Shown piece after piece: positions 33,707-45,034 of a DNA stretch of 64,000 nt. Positions within the stretch are counted from its first letter, which is position 1. Each line of letters opens with the position of its first letter. The DNA comes from Cryoendolithus antarcticus. Its lineage: Eukaryota; Ascomycota; Dothideomycetes; Cladosporiales; Cladosporiaceae. The notes under the pieces are model-generated. The model had not been told where the DNA came from, made no database searches, and worked only from the letters and a program-made list of their open reading frames with translations. A program made the translations under genes and the position numbers. The DNA lies in assembly GCA_002077065.1 (NCBI GenBank), contig NAJO01000032.1:248001-312000 (forward strand), in the 5' to 3' direction.

Positions 33707-36700
33707 ATGGCCGCAAAGGTGAATGGCTACACGAATGGGGTCAATGGCACCCACCACCACACCGACTCGCATCGCTTCACTCGCTTCGCCGATGTTCCCG
33801 CCGTGATAGACATTCCGGTCAGTGGAGGAGACGGCGATGAAGTGGTGAACCTCGATCTATCGGACCTCCTCGATGAGACCGACGAGCTATGCAGCCTGCT
33901 CGAGAACGAGGCTGCGGCCAAGACGTATTGGATCACGATCGCCCTGGCATACGCGAAGCAGCACAAGGTCGACATTGCCATCGATATGATCAAGCAGGGA
34001 CTCGCAGCTTATGAGCGATTGCGGTCAAAGTCGGAGGACAAGCTGAGCATGCTCACGTGCTTGGTGTGGCTGCAGCTGTGGAGGAGTAGACACACACGAC
34101 GTACGCGACCAGAGGCTGATAGTGAGGATCCGCGAACGAAGGAGACATTCCTCACGGAGGCCACCCAAACGCTGAACGAGGCATCGAAAATCAGCCCTTC
34201 GCATCCACCGCTGTACCTTGCACGTGGTGTGCTGTCCTTGCTACGGGCTGCGCTTGTGACAGGTCAACCCGGGCGGGGCCAGGGCGATCGTGCGTCTCAT
34301 CTCGGTGCAGCTGCAAAGTTCTTTGAGGATGCTCTGCGGCATAGCCAGGGAAAGAGCATCATGGCCATGTTGGGAAGAGCGAAGGCGCTGTATTCCATGG
34401 GCAAGTTCGCGGACGCCCTGCAGCTATACCAGCGCGCACTCGAGAATGCGCCGGACCTTGTAGATCCAGACCCACGCATAGGCATCGGCTGCTGCTTGTG
34501 GGCGCTTGGTCACAAGGAGCATGCACACACTGCTTGGGAGCGATCACTGGAGCTGAGTCCAAACTCGAACATCGCGCACACCTTGCTCGGGCTGCACTAC
34601 TTGGATCAGGCAAGCCAGTACTCCACGGCGGATGAGGCATTCGGTCCGTTGTATAAAAAGGCGATGACAGTCCACACCCAAACGGCGTTCAAGATCAACG
34701 ACATGCAGCCGTTGACTTGCGCGACATTCGGCGGCTACTTCCTGCTGCGCAAGAACTGGGCGAATGTGGACAAGCTGGCAAAGCGTGCAGTGGAGCAGAC
34801 AGACATGACGGCAATAGCGAGTGATGGATGGTACCTCCGAGCTCGTCAAGCGCACTACCAGGACGATGTTGCAACAGCAGCAGACTGCTACAACAAGTCT
34901 GACCTGGCAAGAGGTGGAGATGAGAAAGGTTACACTCCTGCGAAGTTCGGCGCTGCTCAGCTGAGGACGCTGAATAATGATTTTGATGGTGCCAAGTTCA
35001 GACTTGAGAAGATCGTTGCGCAAAACAGGAGCATTGAAGCCATGACACTGCTTGGGATACTGCACGCTGAAGAGGTATTCACAAGCCAAGCTAGTGGCGG
35101 AAAGGAGGACAAGACAACCGAGCAGAGGAAGGCAATTGGGCTGCTCGAGCAAGTGCGATCGGCATGGCGGGATCCCAAGCGGAAAATAACACCAGACTCT
35201 GCTGTACTCCTCAATCTCGCACGCTTGTACGAGGCCGACGGGCCGGAGAAGAGTCTGCAATGCTTATTACAAGTCGAACAGATGGAAATCGATGATATTC
35301 CCGAGGACGACCGACCTGAAGGCATTGACGATCCTGAGGAGGAGCGTAAAGCCAAGCGCGCTCTTATCAGCCCACAACTACTCAACAACATTGGCTGCTT
35401 CCACTTCTTCGGTGATCGCTACGCACAGGCTCGAGAAGATTTCCAAACAGCACTGAATGCTTGTGTGAAGATGCAAGAGCGAGACGACCCGATTGATACC
35501 GATGCCCTGGTCACCACGATCTCCTTCAACCTGGCTCGGACTTATGAAGTCGAGAACATGGACGACGAGGCGAAGACCGTGTACACCAGCTTGCTGCAGC
35601 GCCATCCTGACTACATCGATGCCAGCATCCGTCTCTCTTACATTGCGCTGAACTCTGAGCCCGCTCAAGGTGCGAAGATGCTAAAGCAGTTAATGGAGTC
35701 AGATCCGAGCAATTTGCAGCTTCGGAGTCTGTACGGCTGGCACGTCAATCGATCAAAGCGGCGCACACTCGCGCTGAATGAGGATGTTGAACAAAAGCAC
35801 TACAAAAGCACACTGCAGACTTACGACAAACACGATCTGTACTCTTTGACTGGCATGGGCAATTTGCACCTGCAAGTCGCGCGAGAGATGCCACGGGCTA
35901 CCGATCAGGAGAAAGACAAGCGGAGCGGCATCTATCGCAGAGCCGTGGAGTTTTACGACAAAGTCCTCACTCTCGATCCACGGAACGCGTACGCCGCACA
36001 AGGAATGGGCATCGCATTGGCTGAAGACCGCAAGGATCTACAGAACGCCATACAGATCCTAAGCAAGGTCCGGGAAAGCATCAAAGACTCGAGCGTGTAC
36101 CTCAATCTCGGTCATATCTTCGTCGAAGTCAAGCAATTCGGTCGCTCCATCGAGAACTATGAGCTTGCTCTGGCCAAGACAAAGAGTACCGATCCACAAC
36201 TCTCCGGTGTCCTGGCCTGCCTCGGCCGCACCTGGCTGCTCCGAGCAAAATCAGAGAAGCTGGAGAGCAGGCTTGAAGCGATGAAGACCTCGCTCGACTA
36301 CTCTCGCCGCGCGCTCGAAGCGAGCAAAGGCGCCAAAGACGAGATCAACCATCGCTTCAACGTCGCCTTCGTGCAGATCCAGATCGCACAACTCATCACA
36401 ACGCTTCCTGAAGCCCAACGCAGCCTTGCGGATGTCGAGACCGCAAGCCAGGATCTCGACGCGGCTATCACATCCTTCCAGGAGATCGCCCGGTCACCAC
36501 ACCCTCCTTTCCCCAAAGGTGACATCGAAGCCCGCGCCAGTATGGGTCGCAACACAATGAAACGCCAACTCACGACCGCTGCGGAGAAACAAGCCGACTA
36601 CGAGCGCAAGAATGCCTCACGTCTTGACGACGCGAGGAAGAAGCGCGAAGCTGAGATTCAGCGGCGAGAAGATGAGAAGCGCGCTGTAGCTGAGGCTGTC

Positions 36701-37336
36701 GAGGAGCGGCAACGGAAGGTAGCCGAAGAACGGCAGCGAATGCGAGATGAGGATAAAGAGCTTATCGCCAGACGAATGGAAGAGGACAGAGCGAAGGAGG
36801 AGGCGGAGTACACGACCGACGCTGAGACTGGCGAGAAGAAGAAGCGGGAGAAGCGCAAGGCTGCGAAGCGGAAGAAGAAGGGTGAAGATGATGAGAGCGG
36901 CGATGGTGGGATCGTGGCTAGTGGCGAGGAGGCTGAGGAAGGTGCGAAGAAGCGGCGGAAGAAGGGACGGCGGAGCGCGAGGGAGAGCGTGGAGGCTAGT
37001 GGATCTGGTGGCGAGGAGGGCGAGGGTGGTGCGGGGAGACGGCGGAAGAAGAGGAGGTTGGAGAGGAAGAGTGGGCGGGAGAGCAAGTTCAAGAGTGCGG
37101 ACACGGTTGAGGAGTCTGATGAAGACGACGCGACTGCAGAAGCAAACGGTAATACTGGGACTGATGGCGAGGACAAGATGAGTGGCGTTGAGGAAGAGAC
37201 TGTCAGTAAGGTGAAGCCTAGGAAGTCTGCTGCGAGAGTTGTCGAGGACGACGACGACGAGGAGGATGAGGACGGCGAAGCCGCTGTACCCACTCCTGCA
37301 GCTGAGGAAGACACTGCAGTTGCCGCGGAGGAATGA
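33707..37336 (+). CDS. CTR9: RNA polymerase II-associated Paf1 complex subunit Ctr9
   Basis: Nuclear TPR scaffold of the Paf1 elongation complex, needed for co-transcriptional histone modification. One exon, 1209 residues from the Met in MAAKVNGYTNG. Residues about 60-900 are tandem tetratricopeptide repeats, with recognisable units such as AMLGRAKALYSMGKFADALQ, LARTYEVENMDDEAKTVY and YLNLGHIFVEVKQFGRSIENYELAL. HPPLYLARGVL and ALYSPMGKF-type pieces match Ctr9 order. After about residue 960 comes a long Glu/Arg/Lys coiled coil (KREAEIQRREDEKRA) and then a highly charged Lys/Arg/Glu/Ser tail ending in acidic blocks, as in fungal Ctr9. Confidence 0.94.
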   Translation: MAAKVNGYTNGVNGTHHHTDSHRFTRFADVPAVIDIPVSGGDGDEVVNLDLSDLLDETDELCSLLENEAAAKTYWITIALAYAKQHKVDIAIDMIKQGLAAYERLRSKSEDKLSMLTCLVWLQLWRSRHTRRTRPEADSEDPRTKETFLTEATQTLNEASKISPSHPPLYLARGVLSLLRAALVTGQPGRGQGDRASHLGAAAKFFEDALRHSQGKSIMAMLGRAKALYSMGKFADALQLYQRALENAPDLVDPDPRIGIGCCLWALGHKEHAHTAWERSLELSPNSNIAHTLLGLHYLDQASQYSTADEAFGPLYKKAMTVHTQTAFKINDMQPLTCATFGGYFLLRKNWANVDKLAKRAVEQTDMTAIASDGWYLRARQAHYQDDVATAADCYNKSDLARGGDEKGYTPAKFGAAQLRTLNNDFDGAKFRLEKIVAQNRSIEAMTLLGILHAEEVFTSQASGGKEDKTTEQRKAIGLLEQVRSAWRDPKRKITPDSAVLLNLARLYEADGPEKSLQCLLQVEQMEIDDIPEDDRPEGIDDPEEERKAKRALISPQLLNNIGCFHFFGDRYAQAREDFQTALNACVKMQERDDPIDTDALVTTISFNLARTYEVENMDDEAKTVYTSLLQRHPDYIDASIRLSYIALNSEPAQGAKMLKQLMESDPSNLQLRSLYGWHVNRSKRRTLALNEDVEQKHYKSTLQTYDKHDLYSLTGMGNLHLQVAREMPRATDQEKDKRSGIYRRAVEFYDKVLTLDPRNAYAAQGMGIALAEDRKDLQNAIQILSKVRESIKDSSVYLNLGHIFVEVKQFGRSIENYELALAKTKSTDPQLSGVLACLGRTWLLRAKSEKLESRLEAMKTSLDYSRRALEASKGAKDEINHRFNVAFVQIQIAQLITTLPEAQRSLADVETASQDLDAAITSFQEIARSPHPPFPKGDIEARASMGRNTMKRQLTTAAEKQADYERKNASRLDDARKKREAEIQRREDEKRAVAEAVEERQRKVAEERQRMRDEDKELIARRMEEDRAKEEAEYTTDAETGEKKKREKRKAAKRKKKGEDDESGDGGIVASGEEAEEGAKKRRKKGRRSARESVEASGSGGEEGEGGAGRRRKKRRLERKSGRESKFKSADTVEESDEDDATAEANGNTGTDGEDKMSGVEEETVSKVKPRKSAARVVEDDDDEEDEDGEAAVPTPAAEEDTAVAAEE

Positions 37337-37818
37337 AGACGAGGACTTGTAGACTTAGTGTAGGTTTGTATGAATACACGAGTGTATCATAGCCACCCGG
37401 CAGAGCGCCTTCCTCATGCTCACACTCCTCCCGGACTGTGAGAAGTCGAAGAAGCCACCAATCGCAGCTTTGGTCCTGAACGGAGCCGGGGCCTCCGTGG
37501 CTAGCGTGGTAGTTGAGCGCCCTTCGACTTCATTTCCACATATATTCTCTTCAAACAGAAGGCCACGGAAGATTTCCCACTTGAGACGCTCTTTGAGCCG
37601 CTTGTCTTGCTGTCAACTCTATGTCCTCGAGTAGGATTTGGCGCTGGTTCGTCGGCGAAAGACCGTCCGGTCCTTGCTCAGATTGCCGTCCTGGCCGGGC
37701 ATGCTCGGCCTGTGACCGAGCAGATTCGCACGTATATCAAGCGTGACATCAGGGTAGGAGTCTTCGATCTCCATTCTCAAGTGGCAACGCTTCCTTACCC
37801 TATTCATTCGAGCCTGTC
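37337..37818. promoter_or_regulatory. Promoter region of the mannanase gene
   Basis: About 0.48 kb between CTR9 and the secreted mannanase. It contains one SYGGRG match (CCGGGG at 37486-37491), the consensus of the carbon-catabolite repressor CreA, and an AT-rich CATATATT near 37539. A single short match is weak evidence. Confidence 0.3.
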
Positions 37819-39342
37819 ATGATGCGACACTTCTTCACGGTAGCAGTAATGGCTTCGGCCGCAGCTGCCCAAGCTCAAGTAGGTGCTTGGGGACAGTGTG
37901 GCGGGCAGGGCTGGACGGGTGGAACGACTTGCGTCGCTGGGTATAGTTGTCAGGCGCAGAACCAGTACTACTCGCAGTGTCTGCCTGGGACGGCGTCGAC
38001 GACTAAGCCTTCAACGTGAGTTGGTCTGATCATCTCGAGCGGAGACTGAGCGGCGCTGACGGGACCTAAAGGAGCATCGTGACTAGTACTACGACATCGA
38101 AGGTAGTCGTGACGACTACATCCAAGTCTACCACTACGACGATGAAGACCGCGATCACGACCTCCGCGTCTACTTCTACCACTTCGAAGGTTGCCACCAC
38201 GACCACAACATCAACTGCGCCCGTAGCCTCAGGCGCCATCGCAACCACGAGTGGGACTAGTTTTGTGATCGATGGCAAGTTACAATACTTCGTCGGCACC
38301 AACACGTACTGGATCGGCTTCCTCACGAACAACGCGGACGTCGATCTCGTCATGCAGCACCTTGCCACATCTGGCATCAAAGTGCTACGAGTCTGGGGGT
38401 GCGTCCCTATTCCATTCTCGCCGATGCAGCTCACTACTGACAGATGGCACCAGCTTCAACGACGTAACCTCCACCCCCAGCGCCGGAACAGTCTACTACC
38501 AATCCTTCATCAACGGCGTCGCAAGCATCAACACCGGTGCCAATGGTCTGCAGCGTCTCGACTATGTCGTCGCCTCAGCACAAGCCCACGGCATCAAGCT
38601 AATCGTGAACTTCGTGAACAATTGGACCGACTACGGCGGCATGGCAGCCTACTTCTCCTACGCCGGCATAACCTCAAACGCCCAATGGTACGCCAGCGCG
38701 AAAGCCCAAGCGCAGTACCAAGCCTACATTCGCGCCGTCGTGACGCGGTATGCAGGTAGTCCGGCGATATTCGCTTGGGAGCTCGCAAACGAGGCGAGAT
38801 GTAATGGCTGCGCGACGAGCGTGATGCAGAACTGGATCAAGACTACGGCGGCGTTCATCAAGTCGATAGATGGGAAGCATATGGTGACCACCGGCTCCGA
38901 AGGCTTCGGTCTCACCACAGGAAGCGATGGCTCGTATCCGTACCAATTTGGCGAAGGCACGGACTTCGCGGCCAACTGCGCAGATGTCAACATCGATTTC
39001 TGCACTTATCACCAATACCCCGATTCCTGGGGGATCCCCGCCGCGTCGGCGCAGGCATGGGGAAATGCGTGGATCCAGAGCCACGCTGCGGCTTGTGTGG
39101 CTGCTGGTAAGCCTTGCGTGCTGGAGGAATTCGGGTATAGCGATAATTGTGCAATCGAACTGAGTTGGGAGACTACGGCGCTGAAGACAACTGGGACCGG
39201 CGGAGATATGTTCTGGCAGTATGGAGACACGCTGTCCAGCGGACTGACGAGCCAGGACGGGAATACCGTTTACTACCTCAGCGACTTGTGGAACTGCATG
39301 ATCGCTCCACATTTGGCGGATGTGAAGGCGAAGAATGGGTGA
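37819..39342 (+). CDS. Secreted CBM1 endo-beta-1,4-mannanase, GH5 (subfamily 7-like)
   Basis: Extracellular mannan endo-1,4-beta-mannosidase. Exons are 37819-38015, 38072-38398 and 38454-39342, giving 470 residues. The second junction joins VLRVWG to [17 protein letters not shown] signal peptide (about residues 1-20) is followed by a fungal-type CBM1 ([16 protein letters not shown]...YYSQCLPG), a Ser/Thr-rich linker of about 55 residues, and the GH5 barrel. Catalytic residues: acid/base Glu in [10 protein letters not shown] (about 288) and nucleophile Glu in LEEFGYSD (about 400). [11 protein letters not shown] and DMFWQYGD support GH5_7 mannanase over cellulase. A galactomannan-debranching GH27 enzyme lies about 4 kb downstream. 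Confidence 0.92.
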
Positions 39343-39590
39343 GTGCCTATATGGAATCGCAGACTGGGCAGCTTCTGTGCTGAAGTAACATGAGCGGATC
39401 AATTCAGCCGATTACATCTGCCTCGACGTAGCGACGATTGTGATTCCTTGATTATGTTCCCTTTCAGCCACCAGCGGACTTACGTCTCGCGTATCTATGT
39501 TGAAGTATCATCATGCATGCCTCTCGAGGCTTTGGTTGCATTCTTCCAATACGCCTCTCGCTAATCCCACACACCGATCTTCCGACCCAC

Positions 39591-41033
39591 TCAATACAAC
39601 ACCCTCGTCCGTATCCGGCTTCCCAAGTCCTCCAGATTCTGATACAGATTTTTGATCTCACTGGTGTTGACATTCGAGATATCAGCCATGAGGTATGCGA
39701 CCTCGCCCCTCGAGTCCGTCATCTGCTTGTCGACATTGTGATCTCCCAACACCTCGTTGACTTTTCGCAGCACACCCGGGACGTTCTTGTGGATGTACAC
39801 CACACGTACATGGTTTGGCTCATCTTGTGTCAAGTTTCGGAGCGATACTTCAGGCATGTTGACCGCGCCGACAGTGGTGCCATAGTTGACGTACTTGACC
39901 AGCGCGTCTGCGACTTCGACTCCAATAGCCGACTGCGCCTCCTCGGTTGAGCCACCAATGTGAGGCGTGAGAAGGATGTTCTTGCATTTGCGGAGGTCCT
40001 CGGTGAAGTCGTTGAGCTCGGCATTGAAAGTTGGGCCATTGGCACCAGGTTCGTTAGGGTAGACGTCTAGAGCTGCGCCGCCGAGTTTGCCGGCTTGAAG
40101 TGCTTTGATGAGAGCGGGAATGTCGACTACGCTGCCGCGGGAGGCGTTGAGGAGGTAGGCGCCGTTGCGCATTTGCGAGATCTGCTTTTCGCCGATCAAG
40201 TCTTTCGTTTCCGGGAGCTCGGGGACGTGGAGGGTGACGAAGTCGGCGCCGTTGAGGAGAGCCTCTAGTGTTGGCACTTGCCCAGCCGTGCCCATGCCCA
40301 TGAGATTTACCACGTCGTAGTAGATGACCTTCATGCCCATCGCTTCTGCCAGCACAGACAGCTGGCTACCGACATGCCCGTATCCCACAATCCCCAACGT
40401 CTTCCCTCGTACCTCCCAGCAGCCGTTCGAGACCTTCGACCAGCTCCCTTGGTGCATCTCATTGCTCCTGTCCCCGATCTGCCTCGCTAAGCAGATGATC
40501 TCTCCAATCATAAGCTCAGCCACGGACCTCGAGTTGCTGAACGGCGAGTTGAACACAGCGATGCCATTCTCCGCCGCAAATTTGAGATCTACTTGGTTGG
40601 TACCAATGCAGAAACACCCCACCACAATCAGGTTCTTCGCATGTTTCAGCACATTCGCCGTGAGCTTGGTCTTCGAGCGAATGCCAATAACATGCGCGTC
40701 TCTGATCTTCTCAATCAGCTGATCCTCGGGTAATGAGCTCTTGTGAGCTTCGACTTGGTAGCCTTGGCCTTTGAGGATCGTCTGGCCGGTCTGGTTGACA
40801 TTTTCTAGCAGCAGGACCTTGATGTCTGATGTTGCGAAGGGTTTGAGCTGCTTGGCGGATGTCCGGGGAGGGCCGCCGAAACTGTTGTTCGGGCTGTGAA
40901 AGGTCGCTGTTGGGCTGGTGGAGAGATCGAGCGTACCGAAGGAGCTTGAAACGGTGCGTGCGAGGTCGCCTGGGTGGAAGCCATTGGGCGAAGGGATGTC
41001 TCGGGCTGCGGTGGGCATTGTGTTGGAAGTCAT
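39591..41033 (-). CDS. SER3: D-3-phosphoglycerate dehydrogenase
   Basis: First enzyme of serine synthesis, oxidising 3-phosphoglycerate with NAD+. One exon, 480 residues. The N-terminal 55 residues are Ser/Thr/Pro-rich, as in fungal Ser3/Ser33. The 2-hydroxyacid dehydrogenase core shows VGCFCIGTNQVDL, the NAD-binding GIVGYGHVGSQLS, the Arg-bearing LLNASRGSVVD, AALDVYPNEP and the His/Glu pair region LLTPHIGGSTEEAQ. The last 80 residues form an ACT regulatory domain (NHVRVVYIHKNVPGVLRKVNEVL ... EVAYLMADIS), implying feedback control by serine. It lies between two plus-strand glycosidase genes with no functional link expected. Confidence 0.96.
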   Translation of the reverse strand: MTSNTMPTAARDIPSPNGFHPGDLARTVSSSFGTLDLSTSPTATFHSPNNSFGGPPRTSAKQLKPFATSDIKVLLLENVNQTGQTILKGQGYQVEAHKSSLPEDQLIEKIRDAHVIGIRSKTKLTANVLKHAKNLIVVGCFCIGTNQVDLKFAAENGIAVFNSPFSNSRSVAELMIGEIICLARQIGDRSNEMHQGSWSKVSNGCWEVRGKTLGIVGYGHVGSQLSVLAEAMGMKVIYYDVVNLMGMGTAGQVPTLEALLNGADFVTLHVPELPETKDLIGEKQISQMRNGAYLLNASRGSVVDIPALIKALQAGKLGGAALDVYPNEPGANGPTFNAELNDFTEDLRKCKNILLTPHIGGSTEEAQSAIGVEVADALVKYVNYGTTVGAVNMPEVSLRNLTQDEPNHVRVVYIHKNVPGVLRKVNEVLGDHNVDKQMTDSRGEVAYLMADISNVNTSEIKNLYQNLEDLGSRIRTRVLY

Positions 41034-43198
41034 GGAGGCGTTGGACGGGTTGAGAAGAGAAATTGGATTTTGCTTACAGTCTATATATGGCGTGCTATCG
41101 AACAGTCACGCGATCTAGAAATTTTGGTCGGACGACGTGCTTCCACGCCCCGATCTCGCGTTCGAAGTGCTGAAGTAAAATGACGCAGCTGTTACCCGTT
41201 TTGGGATGCTGATCACGAACTCCCATTCAACTTCATCCTCCAGCTTCACCTTCAAATCAAGCTACCCTTCATCATATTCCTTTCCTCGAGTACGACCTTG
41301 GCTTTCAACAAGTGCAGGTCGCTCAAGATTGCGAGCAGGCAAGGCTGTAGCTTTTGCTCTTAGCAGAGCATAGTGAGGCTGCACACGGTAATGTGTGTCG
41401 TAAAGATGCGTTTGCTGCGCGTTGAACGTCTTCTCCTTGTTCATCAAGAGTCCTACTCACTTGCGCGAGGAATATCACAGGCATGTCTGAGAAGAAAAAG
41501 GCAAAGAAGCAGCTGACGCGTTGCTCACGCCCATCTTCGGAATCTTATTGCGACCACAAATCCGCCACAACAGCGTCATGGCGACAGAACTCCACAGTGT
41601 ACCTGCTGCAGATCCACGTCGCAGATTGATCACTGGCAAGGACCTGCACCGCTGGCCTCGCGCTCATGATGCTTGCAGCGTCTGCCAGACATCGTACTAC
41701 ACTGGCAGTTGCTGGGACGTCATCGGCAGCGATCAACAGTGCACTGGGAAAGTGTATTTGCGCGCCCTACCAAATGCTGAAGTCCAGCGCGTGATCGAGG
41801 AACTAAATTCCAGCATTGCCAATGATCGGATCTGCCTTTGTTACCCGACGCTCGTCATGCACTCACACAGAAGATTATACATGTAGCTGCATGTGATCGA
41901 CATGCTGAAGTCGACTGTCATGTCGATACCCAGCACCAAGGCGGTGACTATGGCACTTTCGATTTGCAAAGCAGCAAAACTCTACAGTCCCGTCTCGCCG
42001 CCATGCTGCTTTATCCAAGCGTCAGTGTACTCAAGGACAATGTCACTCTGCTGTTTGCTCTGCTGTACAACCGGACTAAGTACACACCCTAGTTTTACGC
42101 AGCATACGACGAGTATCACTTTCGTACCCAATGGTCTGAGGGTCTCTTCGCCGTCAACTTCTCTCCGTGGTGTGTAAGTGCATGTGGCCGGATCGAGCGC
42201 TTCAACGCCGAGAGGATGCACCGAGGCGACCAGATCGGCTTCCAATGGCCCATATCATGCTTGAAGCACAATCACGACTGCTGAAGCTGCTTCTTCATAC
42301 TTCGTACGGAATTGTGGAAGGCGCCGACTTGAGCTAGACGTAGACAGGCGAGTGAAAAGCTCTTTGTAACAACGGCTTCACGACCTCCGTAAACATCGCT
42401 CAATGGTCGACCTACAGCAATCAGCTCTCCTCGGCACCATCACTCCCATCATGTTGAGAGCTAATGGGAAGCGCACAACAAAGTGGTTTGGGTGGTGTCC
42501 GGAGACGGCTGCCCTGAAGGTGATTAGTGATGCCAACGCGGGATACCCCTTCATCGATTCTTGGCGATGGTCGCATTGGGCTCACCAAGTGTGTGAGTCT
42601 TGTACGGAGCTACTGTCAGTGCATGTGTGGTGCCGAAGCAGGGGAAACCTCGGGTCTCGGCGACTGCCCAGGTCGATTCAGCTTTGCAACAACAGCCGTG
42701 TGACGGATTTGAAAGATGTGGAGGCAGGTTCACGTACGATAGAAGGACCTGCGAACCTGGGCTATGCAGCAGTCGATCTCATCGTGGCCGCGTCGGCAAA
42801 CTGAGCGTCGGCAAACTGAGTAGTTATTAGTCGTTTCCGGCACTTAAAGAGCGTTTCCCTCCACCTTTCCTCCACATCCCGATCATGCAGGTACTTCGCT
42901 TCTCATCGTATCCCCAACTTCTCCAGCTTTACCCATTTTACCCCGAGCAACGTCATGTCACACTGCACTGAACCCAAAGTCATCAATTGCGGGGATCGCG
43001 CTGGGCAACAGGGCATCTGACAGAGGAGGATACCCGACTATCCACTATATCCGGCAAAGATGCAGTACGCAGCAGGGCAAGGTGGAGGAGATGTCCATCA
43101 ACGGCTGTGACTTGGTCTATATGAAGAGCTAAGTATCTTTCGTTCGTCGAGAGCCCTGTTTCATCGACACTTGTATTCATCTTCGTCTCTTTGCCATT
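41034..43198. other. 2.2-kb region without a convincing gene
   Basis: The longest gene-poor stretch of the window. It includes the SER3 promoter at the left and the GH27 promoter at the right, with one SYGGRG match (GCGGGG, 42989-42994) about 205 nt before the GH27 start. Two plus-strand frames (41578-41886 and 42403-42804) lack recognisable features. A perfect 15-bp tandem duplication sits at 42791-42820 (unit CGTCGGCAAACTGAG). No transposon ends seen. Confidence 0.4.
41578..41886 (+). CDS. Doubtful small hypothetical protein
   Basis: Open frame of about 102 codons from an internal ATG. It is Cys-containing (DACSVCQTSYYTGSCWDV) with an amphipathic piece (NAEVQRVIEELNSSI). There is no signal peptide, no family I recognise and no neighbouring exon that clearly extends it. 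The amino-acid texture is protein-like in the middle, but the end is not. It may be chance. Confidence 0.2.
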   Translation: MATELHSVPAADPRRRLITGKDLHRWPRAHDACSVCQTSYYTGSCWDVIGSDQQCTGKVYLRALPNAEVQRVIEELNSSIANDRICLCYPTLVMHSHRRLYM

Positions 43199-44724
43199 AT
43201 GATCAGGACTGCAGCACTCGCGCTTGCTGCGCTACCCGCAGCATGGACATTGGAGCTGGCCGACCAAGCTGGCAAACTTCCAGCGCTTGGATGGAATAGC
43301 TGGGTGAGACCTTGCAAATAGCATTCACACCCACGACCGAAGCTAACGATCCCCAGAATGCGTACGGCTGCGACATCGACGAGCCCAGGGTCATGCTCGC
43401 CGCCAACGCACTTGTCGACACTGGCCTCAAAGGCGCCGGATACGAGTACGTTATCACGGATGACTGCTGGCAGAACTCTGAAGGACGGGATCCAATTACC
43501 AGCCAACTGCGGCCGAACTTGACGAAGTTTCCTACTGGCTTGCAGGGAACAGCTGAGAAAATCCATGGTCTCGGACTGAAGGTTGGGTACTACTCTTCCA
43601 GCGGATCGATGACTTGTGGACGGTATGCTGGCTCTCTTGGGTACGAAAAGCTTGATGCGAAGACGTTCTCGGACTGGGGAATGGACTACTTGAAGGTACG
43701 TCTCCCTGCTACATCTCGGCCTGCTTGGCGCCACTGACGCGGACCCAGTACGACAACTGCTTTGTGGAGCCGGAATACTTTGACGACTGTTTGTCGTGTA
43801 ATTCAGATCCTTCGTTCGATTCTAAGGGCATGAAGAACGGTAGCTGCACTTCTGCCACACCGCAGACCGGATACTACTCCTTCAACGTCACGTTCCCATT
43901 CTGCAACCTGGACTACCCGAACTTCCCCTCCGATGGCGTCAACTACACCCAGAAGTACACTGCCCTTCGCTTCCGCATCATGCGTGACGCCCTACTTGCG
44001 CAGAACAGGACGATCGTGTACAGTTTGTGCGAGTGGGGTGTTGACCAGCCGTGGAGATGGGGAAACGCCACTGGTAGCTCGTGGCGGACGACAAATGACA
44101 TCAATTGTAAGTTCTTCGCACCCGAACCACACAGCTTAGCTCTCACTGACACTCCTCACAGCCGGCTGGGGTCGCATCCTCCAGATACTAAACGTCAACT
44201 CCTTCCTCGGCGACTACGCCGACTTCTACGGCCACAACGACCCCGACATGCTCGAAATCGGCAACGGGAACCTCACAGTTGAAGAACAGCGGTCTCACTT
44301 CGCGCTCTGGGCAATGATGAAGTCGCCTCTCCTCATCGGGACAGACATCACTAAGCTTACACAACCCGAGCTCAACATCCTCGAGAACAAGTATCTCATC
44401 GCTTTCAACCAAGATGGCACTTTTGGCAAGCCAGCGAAGCCGTACAAGTGGGGTACGAACCCGGACTACACTTTCAACTCGACGTTCCCGGCGCAGTACT
44501 GGGCTGGGCAGTCGGATAAGGGCACGATGGTTGCGACTTTCAATCCGTACAACGATACGAAGGCTATGACCGCGCAATTCAGTGAGATCCCTGGGCTGAA
44601 GGCGAGGGGCAGGTACCGAGCGACGGACGTGTGGACCGGAAAGGACATGGGATGTAAGAGGGGGAGCATCAAGACCAAGGTGGAGCCGCATGATACGGCT
44701 GTCTATCTGCTGACGAGCTGTTGA
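43199..44724 (+). CDS. Secreted alpha-galactosidase, GH27
   Basis: Extracellular alpha-galactosidase removing alpha-1,6-galactose from galactomannan or raffinose-type sugars. Exons are 43199-43303, 43357-43695, 43749-44106 and 44162-44724, total 454 residues, all GT-AG and in phase. It has a short signal peptide (MIRTAALALAALPAAW). The GH27 opening LPALGWNSW|NAYGCDI is split by intron 1, followed by YVITDDCWQ and GLKVGYYSSSGSMTC. The catalytic nucleophile Asp is in YLK|YDNC (about 150), with acid/base Asp in HNDPDMLEIGNG (about 296). A C-terminal beta-sandwich domain follows. Several N-glycosylation sequons (NGS, NVT, NYT, NAT) fit secretion. Confidence 0.94.
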
Positions 44725-45034
44725 GTGGCAGAAGATATCGACGGACGATTTAGTAGATAAAACGCAATAAGATCATATGCACTGATGACAGTCGATCCGA
44801 GCTCTTGTAAGAGTCTCACGAGCCTGGTGCTACCATTGCGGCCAGCGGAAGTGCCATACTACAAATAACACTTCGGTGAGAGCGTCAGTCCTCAAGGACT
44901 ACTTCCCACAATGTGCTCTCCACGCTGATCTTCTCAGTTGGCCATTGTCGTGTTTTGAAGAATCAATGCATAGGAAAAGAACCGTAACCATTGAGAGATC
45001 TCCAGAGTCTTGTCAAGAGCGTAGGTAAGTCTAT
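44725..45034. other. Intergenic, convergent 3' ends
   Basis: Between the GH27 stop (+) and the CorA-like stop (-). Nothing recognised. Confidence 0.5.

Noticed and set aside
36658..37314. 218-codon minus-strand frame, mostly serine
   Set aside because: Antisense shadow of the Lys/Glu-rich tail of CTR9; low complexity explains the open frame.
42403..42804. 133-codon plus-strand frame
   Set aside because: No family, no signal peptide; ends in the 15-bp tandem repeat; composition looks random.
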